A stretch of 37,223 nt of DNA from DASYVD01 sp050693035. Lineage in GTDB: Bacteria; Actinomycetota; UBA4738; CALAEC01. The notes beneath the pieces are model-generated. The model saw nothing but the letters and a program-made list of their open reading frames with translations, did no database searches and was not told the origin of the DNA. Position numbers and translations under genes: made by a program. Where the stretch lies: positions 1 through 37,223 of the forward strand of contig JBOGWB010000016.1 in assembly GCA_050693035.1 (NCBI GenBank). Direction: 5' to 3'. Positions 23,357-30,180 of the stretch are shown piece by piece. How positions within the stretch are numbered: the first letter of the stretch is position 1; each line of letters starts with the position of its first letter.

Positions 23357-23596
23357 ATGGATGAGGCCGGCCGATCCCTGAGAGTCTTCGGGCCGTCCGC
23401 TGGTGCCGTCGCTTTGATCCGCCTGTATCAGCGGGCCACACCCGCCCGCGTCCGGGCCGCCTGTCGCTTTACTCCCACATGCTCGGAGTACGCCATCCGT
23501 TCCATCGAGAAGTACGGCCTCCTCGAGGGAGCCGCTCGCGGCCTTCGGCGAATACACCGGTGCAGGCCACCCAACGGCGGGACCGACGAGCCGTAG
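23357..23596 (+). CDS. yidD: Membrane protein insertion efficiency factor YidD
   Basis: A 79-residue protein with the YidD core: ALIRLYQRATPARVRAACRF, then TPTCSEYAIRSIEKYGLLEG, and a final arginine-rich RRIHRCRPPNGGTDEP with the third conserved Cys. YidD assists YidC-dependent membrane protein insertion at the cytoplasmic face. The ATG at 23357 follows a GGGGGGA Shine-Dalgarno. The usual rpmH-rnpA-yidD-yidC context is absent: here it stands between a direct repeat and a TPR/M23 gene. It is therefore probably an orphan or second copy. Confidence 0.88.
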   Translation: MDEAGRSLRVFGPSAGAVALIRLYQRATPARVRAACRFTPTCSEYAIRSIEKYGLLEGAARGLRRIHRCRPPNGGTDEP

Positions 23597-23694
23597 CGGG
23601 CAGCCGTTGGCAGCGGTCATGAGGAGGTCTATCGCGGCGCTGGGTCTGCTGGGTCAACAGGACCGGGGCCCCCGGATAGCCAGAAGGAGGCATC

Positions 23695-25407
23695 GTGCAA
23701 ACACCAGGACAGCCACCGGAGCCGTTGTTCGAGAGACTGGCCGAGACGATGGGACGCCCCACCACCGAGCGTTGGTGGAACCTCTCCGAGCAGGTTCATG
23801 GAGCTGCGCTGGGGCCGGATCCGGGCGCGCCAGTTGAGGCTCTCCAGGAAGAGGCCGCCAGGGACGAAGAGGCACCGGTGGCACCGGCATTCCGGCTGTG
23901 GGCTGCGGACGCGCTCGGACGAGCCAGCCGGGAAAGGGAAGCTGTCGCGCTCTACGACCAAGCACTGATCGCCACGGAGTCTGCCCCCGCGTTCGAGGGG
24001 ATCGACCTCGAGGGAGAGGCGCTTCGGCATCGGGCAGGTGCGCTCGCCCGGCTGGGAGACGTCGATGGGGCCGTGGCGAGCTACCGCGACCTGGCTGCCC
24101 GCGGAGAGGAAGCGGCCTTCTTCCGGGCGGGAGTGGTGGCGGAACGCGCCGGACGACGCGACCAGGCAGCCGAACTCTACCGGGAGATCGCCGACCCCCA
24201 TCGGACGCCGAACGCCGACAACCCCCGGCAGCGAGCGTTCCGGGCCATGGAGCGGCTCACTCTCGACGGAGGGTCGTACACCCCGTCAGTGCTGGGCATC
24301 GCCCGAAACGTGGAGGCTGCTGTTGCTGCCCGAGATGCAGACCAGCTGCGCAACCTGGCATCGCCCACTCACTTTCAGGCGGGGCCCGGGGGCGGTCACT
24401 TCCGCTTTGAGGACGACGAGTTCCTCGACTGGCTCTGCTCCGACCTGGCCCGGTCGCGTCCGCGCCGCATGGGCCGGGCGCTGCTCGGCACCGGAGGCAA
24501 GCGCTATCTGCTTACTACCGGCTGGCGGGGCCGCTGGTTCCGAGGAATCGTCGGCTTCTGCATGATGCGCTCCGCCCGGGGATGGGAGTGGTCGGGAGTG
24601 GTGGTAGGTGGTCCCCGCGATCCGTGGAAGCAACGGTGGGCTCCGGCCGAGAAGCAGACGAACCAGCCACTTCCCTTCGGACTGCTGGCCCCATGGCCGG
24701 AAGGGAGACATTTCATGGCGGGCGGGCTCGACGACTTCCTTCTCAAGTCCGCAGCCATCGCCGCGGCGGCGCTGATCCCGTTCGTGGGCGCCGCCGCTGC
24801 TGCCGCGCTCGCCTTCGGGTTCTCGCTCTCCGACTGCGGCTATGGGCTACGCGGTTTCTACTACAACCAGGGACCGACCCACTCCGGCTCGGACTCCTTT
24901 GCCATTGACTTCACCGCCTATCGACGCGGAGTGCCCTTCTCCAATGTTGCCGGTGGCGTCCCAGTTCTCACGGCAGCTGACGGGGTCGTGCGCATGACCG
25001 ACGGTGATACGGCCTCGGGCGACTCCTCTGATGCAAACGAGGTTCAGATCAACCATGACGACCCGGGCACCGGAACTTCCCGGTTCGTCTCCCGGTACCT
25101 ACACATGGCCGGTCCCGGCCTCCTCCCGGTCTCCGCCGGAATGGCTGCCCCCACCGGACGCCGGCTCGGAGTCATGAACGACACGGGGACCTCCGTACTC
25201 GACCACCTGCACTTCTCCATCCACGACAGCGCCGCTGGCGCGGGAATTGGCCCGAGCGTCCGGCCCACCCCCATCGAGGGACGGACTCTCGGGGACGGTG
25301 ACTCGGGCGCGTGCATCCGTTCCAGCAACCGGGAGACGATCGTCCTGCCCGAGGGCTGTGGAGAAGTGGTGGTGGATCTGCTCCGCCGCCTCCTGGGGCG
25401 CCGTTGA
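23695..25407 (+). CDS. TPR-repeat protein with transmembrane segment and M23 peptidase domain
   Basis: A 570-residue, three-part protein. Residues about 1-190 are alpha-helical with TPR-like repeats (for example EAVALYDQALIATESAPAFE, DVDGAVASYRDLAARG and DQAAELYREIAD). About 190-345 is an uncharacterised region rich in Trp and Arg. About 352-380 is a hydrophobic alanine-rich segment (ALIPFVGAAAAAALAFGF). The C-terminal domain has M23/LytM zinc motifs: H396-x3-D400 (HSGSD) and H504-x-H506 (DHLHFSIHD), plus YLHMAGP. No signal peptide is present, so the N-terminal part would lie in the cytoplasm and the peptidase outside. The GTG at 23695 follows AAGGAGG. The substrate would be peptidoglycan or a glycine-rich peptide; the combination is unfamiliar to me. 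Confidence 0.8.
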   Translation: MQTPGQPPEPLFERLAETMGRPTTERWWNLSEQVHGAALGPDPGAPVEALQEEAARDEEAPVAPAFRLWAADALGRASREREAVALYDQALIATESAPAFEGIDLEGEALRHRAGALARLGDVDGAVASYRDLAARGEEAAFFRAGVVAERAGRRDQAAELYREIADPHRTPNADNPRQRAFRAMERLTLDGGSYTPSVLGIARNVEAAVAARDADQLRNLASPTHFQAGPGGGHFRFEDDEFLDWLCSDLARSRPRRMGRALLGTGGKRYLLTTGWRGRWFRGIVGFCMMRSARGWEWSGVVVGGPRDPWKQRWAPAEKQTNQPLPFGLLAPWPEGRHFMAGGLDDFLLKSAAIAAAALIPFVGAAAAAALAFGFSLSDCGYGLRGFYYNQGPTHSGSDSFAIDFTAYRRGVPFSNVAGGVPVLTAADGVVRMTDGDTASGDSSDANEVQINHDDPGTGTSRFVSRYLHMAGPGLLPVSAGMAAPTGRRLGVMNDTGTSVLDHLHFSIHDSAAGAGIGPSVRPTPIEGRTLGDGDSGACIRSSNRETIVLPEGCGEVVVDLLRRLLGRR

Positions 25408-25561
25408 ATGGTGAAGCGAAAGTCGGGAGACGCGGACTCGCGAAATAGATCAACTCGGGAGACGGGGGCGGATTTGAGGATTCGAATGGCCCGTCTAAAG
25501 TCCCTTCGCACCCGACCGAGCTTCTCCACTGCCGTGGCACTGGCCTGAAGCCTCCTGGCCT

Positions 25562-25594
25562 CGCCCCCGGAGAATGTCGACGAAACAGGTGGCT
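25562..25594 (+). repeat. Interspersed ~30-bp direct repeat, copy 2
   Basis: CGCCCCCG followed by GAGAATGTCGACGAAACAGG and TGGCT. Matches copy 3 at 31 of 33 positions. It lies 155 bases after the M23 gene and 51 bases before the fluoride aptamer. Confidence 0.75.
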
Positions 25595-25615
25595 CTCAGA
25601 TCGGCTATCTGAGCC
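25591..25615 (+). terminator. Bulged hairpin after repeat copy 2
   Basis: GGCTCTCAGAT pairs with ATCTGAGCC around a CGGCT loop, with a two-base bulge on the left arm. It could terminate transcription from the M23 gene before the riboswitch transcript begins. Confidence 0.4.
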
Positions 25616-25645
25616 ATGCCGCCGCCGCTGCTATAGTCGCGCAAC

Positions 25646-25704
25646 GGCGCGATGAGGCCCGCTCCTTGAACCGCCTGGGCCGCCAGGCTGATGGCCTCTA
25701 CCAG
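25646..25704 (+). promoter_or_regulatory. Fluoride riboswitch (crcB motif) aptamer
   Basis: The sequence carries all hallmarks of the fluoride aptamer: GCGATGAGGCCCGC, then GAACCGCC, then GGCTGATGGCCTCTACC. It lines up with the known Thermotoga petrophila aptamer almost base for base in these blocks. Stem GCCTGG (25673-25678)/CCAGGC (25683-25688) has a 4-base loop, and the pseudoknot is GAGGCC (25654-25659) with GGCCTC (25693-25698). Fluoride binding normally turns on export or tolerance genes. It lies 59 bases upstream of the antiporter gene. Confidence 0.95.
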
Positions 25705-25756
25705 GGAAGTGTGCTGGTAGAGGCAGCTCCGCCTCCTGCCAGCGAAGAGTGGGAGG
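25695..25756 (+). promoter_or_regulatory. Expression platform of the fluoride riboswitch (translational)
   Basis: Three mutually exclusive pairings are visible. CCTCTACCAG (25695-25704) pairs with CTGGTAGAGG (25714-25723) and competes with the aptamer pseudoknot. GAGGC (25720-25724) pairs with GCCTC (25731-25735). CCTCC (25732-25736) pairs with the Shine-Dalgarno GGAGG (25752-25756). No T-tract follows any stem, so control of ribosome access is more likely than termination. Confidence 0.7.
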
Positions 25757-25762
25757 TAGGAG

Positions 25763-26851
25763 ATGAACATCTACCTGGTGGCGGCGGTGTGGATGGGGAT
25801 GGCCCTGGTCGCTGCCCTCATCAGCATCCGGCTCGGAATCTCCGTTGCGCTCGTCGAGATCCTGGTCGGCGCGATCGCCGCCAACGTGCCGTTCATCGCC
25901 GAGCAGGTCGACCAGACGGCGTTCACGACGTTCCTGGCCAGCATCGGATCGGTGATGCTGACGTTCCTCGCCGGCGCGGAGATCGACCCCGTGTCGCTGC
26001 GCCGGCACTGGAAGGCCAGCCTGTCGATCGGGTTCGTGTCGTGCCTTCTTCCCTTCATCGGCGCATTCGCGTTCTGCTACCTCGTCCTCGGCTGGACGCT
26101 CCAGGCAGCCGAGATCGGGGGGATCGCTCTCAGCACGACGTCGGTGGCGGTGGTCTACGCGGTCATGGTGGAGACCGGGCTCTACCGGGAGGACCTCGGC
26201 AAAGCTCATCCTGGCGGCGTGCTTCATTACCGACCTCGGGACGGTGCTCGCTCTGGGCGGCCTGTTCGCGAGCTTCGGGGCGCTCCTCGCCGTGTTCGTG
26301 GCGGTGAGCGCGGGGGTGCTCGCGGTACTGCCGACCACGACACGGTTCGTCATCCGCCGGGTCGGTCACCGGGTCAGCGAGCCGGAGATCAAGTTCCTGC
26401 TGGCGGTGCTGATCGGACTCGGTGCCCTGGCTGCCGCGGCGGGCAGTGAGGCCGTGCTGCCCGCCTACGTCGCGGGGCTCGTCATCGCCGGGATCTTCCT
26501 GCACGACCGGGTGCTCATCGATCGGATGCGATCCATCTGCTTCGCCCTGCTCACGCCGTTCTTCTTCCTCCGGGCCGGCCTGCTCATCTCTGCGCCGGCG
26601 CTGGCGTCGGGAGCTGGCGTGATCGCTCTGTTGCTCGGGGTAAAGCTCACTGCCAAGGGGATCGGGGTGTGGCCCACGGCAAGGGCCTTCGGCATCCCCG
26701 GCCGGGAGCGGACGTACCTCACCCTCCTGATGTCCACGGGGCTCACGTTCGGCTCCATCGCTGCCCTCTTCGGGCTAACTAACGGGCTCATCAGCCAGCA
26801 GCAGTACTCCGAGCTGGTGATGGTGGTCATCCTCTCCACGTTCGTGCCGCC
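25763..26851 (+). pseudogene. Cation/proton antiporter (CPA family) linked to fluoride; frameshifted
   Basis: The first 147 codons encode a polytopic Na+/H+-exchanger-type protein (MNIYLVAAVWMGMALVAALI..., TFLAGAEIDP, ALSTTSVAVVYAVMVETGLY). The frame breaks at GGCAAAGCTC: removing one A from 26201-26203 restores LGK-LILAACFITDLGTVLAL and the rest of the transporter as far as SELVMVVILSTFVP (about 26845). The C-terminal end also looks disturbed, since no frame gives the usual closing helix and the remaining open frame would run through a terminator. CPA antiporters under fluoride riboswitches export or tolerate fluoride. A sequencing or assembly error is as likely as true loss, because the riboswitch and all other positions look maintained. 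Confidence 0.8.
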
Positions 26852-27006
26852 TTGCAGAAGCGCCAGCGTGCGCCGCGTATGGGGCCGTCTATGGAGCTTC
26901 GAGGTCCAGGAGGCGGCTCGTGGGCGCCGGAGCTGCCCGAGAGCGGGGCTGCGTACCTGCTCTCACCGCGCGGGGTACGTTCCAGCAGCTCTAATCGCCT
27001 GCCGGC

Positions 27007-27034
27007 GAGGGGCTGGGAGCCAGCCCAGCCCCTC
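27007..27034. terminator. Strong bidirectional terminator hairpin
   Basis: GAGGGGCTGGG (27007-27017) and CCCAGCCCCTC (27024-27034) form a perfect 11-bp stem with a 6-base loop. It lies between two convergent genes (antiporter and secreted protein), the classic site of a shared terminator. Confidence 0.75.
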
Positions 27035-27051
27035 CCGCTCCGTGATCCGGC

Positions 27052-27486
27052 TCACGCACTCGCCGGCATGAGCCGGAGCTCTCCGGTCCACGCCGACGTG
27101 GTCCCGTCGATGCCCACGAGGTCGCTTCGCTGGTGGATCTGCGCGCCCGCGAACGAGCCCTCCGTGACCGTGCCGTTCATCACGATGAACCCGGCCGGGC
27201 TGGCATGCCCGTTCACCTCGGCTGTGAACGAGATGTCTCCGACCGTGATCCACTCGGTAAACGTCAGCTGGGCGGCGCTGCCCGTGGCCCGGAAGCTCGT
27301 GACCTGCATCTCGAGCGTGCCGCCGTCCCCGGCGGTACCCACACAGTGACCGACGGTTTCGTCGCACGTCTTCGCGTACGGGATCACGATCGGCGCGCTG
27401 GACGCGGACGCCTGCGCCGCCCCGAACGCGACGACCCCGACGACCGCCGCCACGACGGCCACGAGCAGGATGAACCTGCGCTTCAC
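27052..27486 (-). CDS. Secreted protein of unknown function
   Basis: A 144-residue protein with a Sec signal peptide: VKRRFILLVAVVAAVVGVVA, then FGAAQASAS with a likely cleavage after ASA. The mature part is beta-rich (TLEMQVTSFRATGSAAQLTF, WITVGDISFTAEVNG, FIVMNGTVTEGSFAGA) and has two cysteines in KTCDETVGHC that could form a disulfide. It resembles small allene-oxide-cyclase/dirigent-like beta-barrels in strand pattern only, so no assignment is made. The GTG at 27486 follows AAGGAGG by 6 bases. A structured inverted repeat lies about 95 bases upstream. Confidence 0.75.
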   Translation of the reverse strand: MKRRFILLVAVVAAVVGVVAFGAAQASASSAPIVIPYAKTCDETVGHCVGTAGDGGTLEMQVTSFRATGSAAQLTFTEWITVGDISFTAEVNGHASPAGFIVMNGTVTEGSFAGAQIHQRSDLVGIDGTTSAWTGELRLMPASA

Positions 27487-27581
27487 GATGAACCTCCTTC
27501 GTCCGTGGGAGCCCGTTCGTCGACGCCGATCTCCGCGGCTGCCACGATTCGGGCGAACGGCACCCCCTGCTCCATCTGTCT

Positions 27582-27660
27582 TCCTAGCAGAGCAGGAACG
27601 CCGCATGTATAGCTCTCAAGGACTATGTTCTCGTAGTCCGAGGAAGAGGCCCTGCTAGGA
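27582..27660 (-). other. 79-nt nested inverted-repeat structure, possible RNA element
   Basis: The outer arms TCCTAGCAG (27582-27590) and CTGCTAGGA (27652-27660) pair perfectly over 9 bp. Inside lies a 6-bp hairpin GGACTA (27620-27625)/TAGTCC (27634-27639). It sits in the upstream region of the secreted-protein gene (minus strand). It lacks a T-arm and anticodon arm, so it is not a tRNA. Confidence 0.45.
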
Positions 27661-28001
27661 CTCCAGCCTCTCATCCGACGTTGGCACATTGTTGGCACCG
27701 GCCCCGTCTTCTCTGGTCCAGAGTCGAGCGACGGATGCGAAACGGGGCGTACCTAGGGTGGCAGGCGACCACCTCGTCATCCGCCTGGAGAGTGCCTCCT
27801 GGCAAAGAACGTGCCCTACAACATTCGGGGCATGAGTTCCCGACCCAGGTCAGTTCAGAGCTGGCTCACTTAGGAAGCCTCTTCGAGGCAGCAAGCTCTG
27901 GAGTCGAATGGCTGCTCTCTCGCGCGACGGAGTAGCTCGGCCGACTCCGGACTAAATTCCAGCTCGATTACCCGTCCAATGACGACGATCGCCACAACAG
28001 T
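27661..28001. other. 341-bp stretch without an intact gene
   Basis: It holds a direct repeat TTGGCAC-ATTG-TTGGCAC (27681-27698, 11-bp period). A 25-codon fragment from a GTG at 27758 (VAGDHLVIRLESASWQR) ends at a stop at 27835 and may be a gene remnant. Nothing else is recognised. Confidence 0.35.
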
Positions 28002-28034
28002 CGCCCCCTGAGAATGTTGACGAAACAGGTGGCT
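28002..28034 (+). repeat. Interspersed ~30-bp direct repeat, copy 3
   Basis: CGCCCCCT followed by GAGAATGTTGACGAAACAGG and TGGCT, nearly identical to copy 2. It lies 37 bases beyond the 3' end of the ArsR gene. Confidence 0.75.
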
Positions 28035-28070
28035 GGCGAGCGCAACCTCAGGAGTCCCCCGAGCGGCGGC

Positions 28071-28397
28071 CTAGGAGGACTCCGCAAGGAGGCGTCTGAG
28101 CCTTTCCAGCCGCTCGTCCCACTGGGAGCCCATCGATGCCATCCAGCTCGCGGCGTCAGCCATGGGAGCTGGTGACAAACGGAACCGCCGCTCCCTCCCT
28201 TGCCGTTCCGACACCACCAACCCCGCCTCCTCCAGCACATCCAGGTGCTTGGCGACCGCCTGGCGGCTCACCGGGAGCCGCGTTGCGAGCCCCGTTGCGG
28301 TTACCGGGCCCTCCTCGGAGAGACAACGGATCACCTCCCGCCGGGTGGGGTCGGCCAAGGCCTGGAACACGTCTCCGGCGGAACGCCGTCGGTTCAT
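28071..28397 (-). CDS. ArsR-family transcription regulator
   Basis: A 108-residue winged-helix repressor: FQALADPTRREVIRCLSEEG, recognition helix region LPVSRQAVAKHLDVLEEAGL, wing VSERQGRERRFRL, and a C-terminal helical WDERLERLRRLLAESS. It lacks the Cys metal sites of metal-sensing ArsR members and matches the subgroup that pairs with SRPBCC proteins. The ATG at 28397 overlaps the stop of the upstream SRPBCC gene (ATGA), so the two are co-translated. Two GCAAC-N6-GTTGC inverted repeats upstream of the pair are the probable operators (autoregulation). Confidence 0.9.
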   Translation of the reverse strand: MNRRRSAGDVFQALADPTRREVIRCLSEEGPVTATGLATRLPVSRQAVAKHLDVLEEAGLVVSERQGRERRFRLSPAPMADAASWMASMGSQWDERLERLRRLLAESS

Positions 28398-28822
28398 GGA
28401 GTGGGCACCCTGAGCGACGACCCTGAGGGGAACCCCGGCCGGGCCCGAGGGGCCGGAAGGGAGACCGGGGAGCTCGGCGCGGCCATGGCCGAGCCTGCGA
28501 GCTTCCGCTCGGAGAGTCTGACGATGGTCCCCTCCCGGGCCGGCTCCAGCGTGAACTCCACCCGAGTCGCCGGGACCACGCGGACGCCACCACCGGTCCG
28601 CTCGAATGGCGCCCACCGGAACGAGAGCCTTCGAGGAGGGTCCATCTCCTCGACGGTGGCATCCCGCGAGCGGCCGTCCGGCCACCGGAAGATCGCCGCA
28701 CCACCGGGGCGGGCCTCGAGCTCGACCTCCGCGCCGAACCACGCGGAGAGCTCCCTCCCCTCCGTCAAGGCTGACCACACCCGCACCGGAGAGGCTGGCA
28801 GAAGGATCTCCCGCTCGACCAC
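28394..28822 (-). CDS. SRPBCC/AHSA1-like domain protein
   Basis: A 142-residue START/AHSA1-type protein: VVEREILLPASPVRVWSALT, LSAWFGAEVELEARPGG, LSFRWAPFER, TRVEFTLEP. This fold makes a deep hydrophobic pocket and is often encoded next to an ArsR repressor. The GTG at 28822 is chosen because the conserved strand begins there; its Shine-Dalgarno (GAGAGA) is weak. The C-terminal 40 residues (SPVSLPAPRARPGFPSGSSL) are Pro/Ser/Arg-rich and lack the usual closing amphipathic helix, so the end may be altered by an indel. The order (SRPBCC before ArsR) is the reverse of most pairs. Confidence 0.8.
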   Translation of the reverse strand: MVEREILLPASPVRVWSALTEGRELSAWFGAEVELEARPGGAAIFRWPDGRSRDATVEEMDPPRRLSFRWAPFERTGGGVRVVPATRVEFTLEPAREGTIVRLSERKLAGSAMAAPSSPVSLPAPRARPGFPSGSSLRVPTP

Positions 28823-28834
28823 TGGTCTCTCGGC

Positions 28835-28850
28835 GCAACCATAAAGTTGC
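28835..28850. promoter_or_regulatory. ArsR operator-like inverted repeat 1
   Basis: GCAAC-CATAAA-GTTGC, 12 bases upstream of the SRPBCC start codon. Identical arms and spacing to the repeat at 28878-28893. Confidence 0.65.
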
Positions 28851-28877
28851 GTCTCCTCGGGGCGTAGACTATCATGT

Positions 28878-28893
28878 GCAACTAGCAGGTTGC
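28878..28893. promoter_or_regulatory. ArsR operator-like inverted repeat 2
   Basis: GCAAC-TAGCAG-GTTGC, extended by T/A on each side. Centre-to-centre distance to repeat 1 is 43 bp, about four helical turns. It also lies 30 bases upstream of the divergent clpP start. Confidence 0.7.
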
Positions 28894-28922
28894 ATATGTG
28901 AGAGTGAGGGTGGCTCGAGATC

Positions 28923-29576
28923 ATGTCGGACTCGCTGGTTCCCATCGTCATCGAGCAGACCGCCCGGGGCGAGCGATCCTTCGACATCTACTCCCGGCTC
29001 CTCAAGGACCGGATCGTGTTCCTGGGAACCCCCGTCGACGACACCGTGGCCAACCTGGTGACCGCCCAGCTCCTCCACCTCGAGTCCGAGGAACCAGAGA
29101 AGGACATCAACCTGTACGTCAACTCTCCGGGGGGGTCGAGCACGGCCCTACTCGGGATCTACGACACGATGCAGTACGTCAGCGCCGACATCTCCACCAT
29201 CTGCATGGGCCAGGCGGCCTCGGCCGCCGCCGTCCTGCTGGCCGCCGGGGCCCGAGGGAAGCGGTTCGCCCTCCCACATGCCCGGATCCTCATGCACCAG
29301 CCCCACGGGGAGGTGGGGGGCCAGGCCGTTGATATCGAGATCCACGCCCGGGAGATCCTCCGGCAGCGCCGCTTGGTGGACGAGATCCTGGCCCGGCACA
29401 CCGGCCAGCCCTTGGAGAAGATCTCGCGGGATACCGACCGGGATTTCATCCTCACCGCCGAGCAGGCCAAGGACTACGGGGTGATCGACGAGGTCATCTC
29501 GAGCCGGGCCCTCCCCCACCTGTCCGAGATCAGGCCTTCCCGCGGACCGGAAGCCGACGGCGCGAGCAACCCGTAG
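28923..29576 (+). CDS. clpP: ATP-dependent Clp protease proteolytic subunit
   Basis: A 217-residue serine peptidase that forms the ClpP barrel and degrades proteins fed by a Clp ATPase. The catalytic triad is visible: S100 (MGQAASAAAV), H125 (RILMHQPHGE) and D170 (ISRDTDRDF). The oxyanion loop VNSPGGSS is intact. About 16 C-terminal residues after the core (RPSRGPEADGASNP) are unconserved. The gene stands alone, without clpX or a second clpP, and is divergent from the SRPBCC-ArsR pair, whose distal operator lies near its start. It may be an additional ClpP paralog. It converges with the VanY-like gene, the stops 10 bases apart. Confidence 0.94.
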   Translation: MSDSLVPIVIEQTARGERSFDIYSRLLKDRIVFLGTPVDDTVANLVTAQLLHLESEEPEKDINLYVNSPGGSSTALLGIYDTMQYVSADISTICMGQAASAAAVLLAAGARGKRFALPHARILMHQPHGEVGGQAVDIEIHAREILRQRRLVDEILARHTGQPLEKISRDTDRDFILTAEQAKDYGVIDEVISSRALPHLSEIRPSRGPEADGASNP

Positions 29577-29586
29577 AACACGTTCC

Positions 29587-30075
29587 TCAGTGACACCCGT
29601 CGAAGGAGAAGTGGCCGGGGTCGGTCTGCGGGACCGCCTGGCACCACCCCATCCGCTCCAGGGCCTCGATCACTCCTGGATCCGCGAGAGATTCCTCGCT
29701 GATGTCGATGGCCAGGCCGCGCTGGTGCCAGGACAGGCCCGGTGGCGCGCACGTGCCGGGACACCCCATCCGGTTTCCGCAGATCCGCTGGCAGGCTCGG
29801 GCCTGCTCCCGGCATGACCGAAAGCTTTGGATGACCTCGATCTGACCCGCCATGGTCTCGGCCTGGCGGAACGCCTCCATGGCCTCGGCCGTCAGGGTGA
29901 CGCCTCCACGCGCCTGCAGCTCCGCCGGACGGGCGCATACTCGCTCCGGCTCGTCGGGCCAGAGCACGATCCCGGTCGCGGTGCCGGCCACCACGGTGAC
30001 GGCGAGACCCACCAGGACCACTCGGCCTCGTCTGGATAGCCTGGCCCGGCGTCTGCCACGCGAACGGACTGTCAC
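29587..30075 (-). CDS. VanY-like D,D-carboxypeptidase (M15 family), membrane-anchored
   Basis: A 162-residue protein with a basic N-terminus and a signal anchor (VVLVGLAVTVVAGTATGIVL, about 19-38). The M15B zinc-peptidase motifs are SWHQRGLAIDI (the SxHxxGxAxD motif with His and Asp ligands) and the C-terminal DPGHFSF, which replaces the more common EPWHFEY but keeps the His. SFRSCREQ matches the conserved S-x-R-S strand. Six cysteines in the middle may form disulfides. It would trim D-Ala-D-Ala peptides in the cell wall outside the membrane. The start is GTG at 30075 after AGGGTGG. It is small for the family. Confidence 0.85.
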   Translation of the reverse strand: MTVRSRGRRRARLSRRGRVVLVGLAVTVVAGTATGIVLWPDEPERVCARPAELQARGGVTLTAEAMEAFRQAETMAGQIEVIQSFRSCREQARACQRICGNRMGCPGTCAPPGLSWHQRGLAIDISEESLADPGVIEALERMGWCQAVPQTDPGHFSFDGCH

Positions 30076-30180
30076 GACGCCACCCTACGAGACGGGCACC
30101 CCGCCACGGTGATTCCCAGCCGGGCGACTCGGCGGGGGAGGCGTGGTCGTGGACGTGCGCCTAACTCCGGTGCGTTCGGT

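Noticed and set aside
26852..27349. A separate gene after the antiporter on the plus strand
   Set aside because: The frame runs through a perfect terminator hairpin and antisense to the secreted-protein gene; composition is non-coding-like.
27582..27660. tRNA gene suggested by a ~79-nt closed stem structure
   Set aside because: No T-loop GTTCRA sequence, no anticodon arm of proper geometry and no CCA-type end; kept only as an unexplained structure.
23095..28034. CRISPR or integron attC array from the three ~30-bp repeats
   Set aside because: The intervals are 2.4 kb and carry ordinary genes; the repeats show no palindromic attC core and no integrase or cas gene is present.
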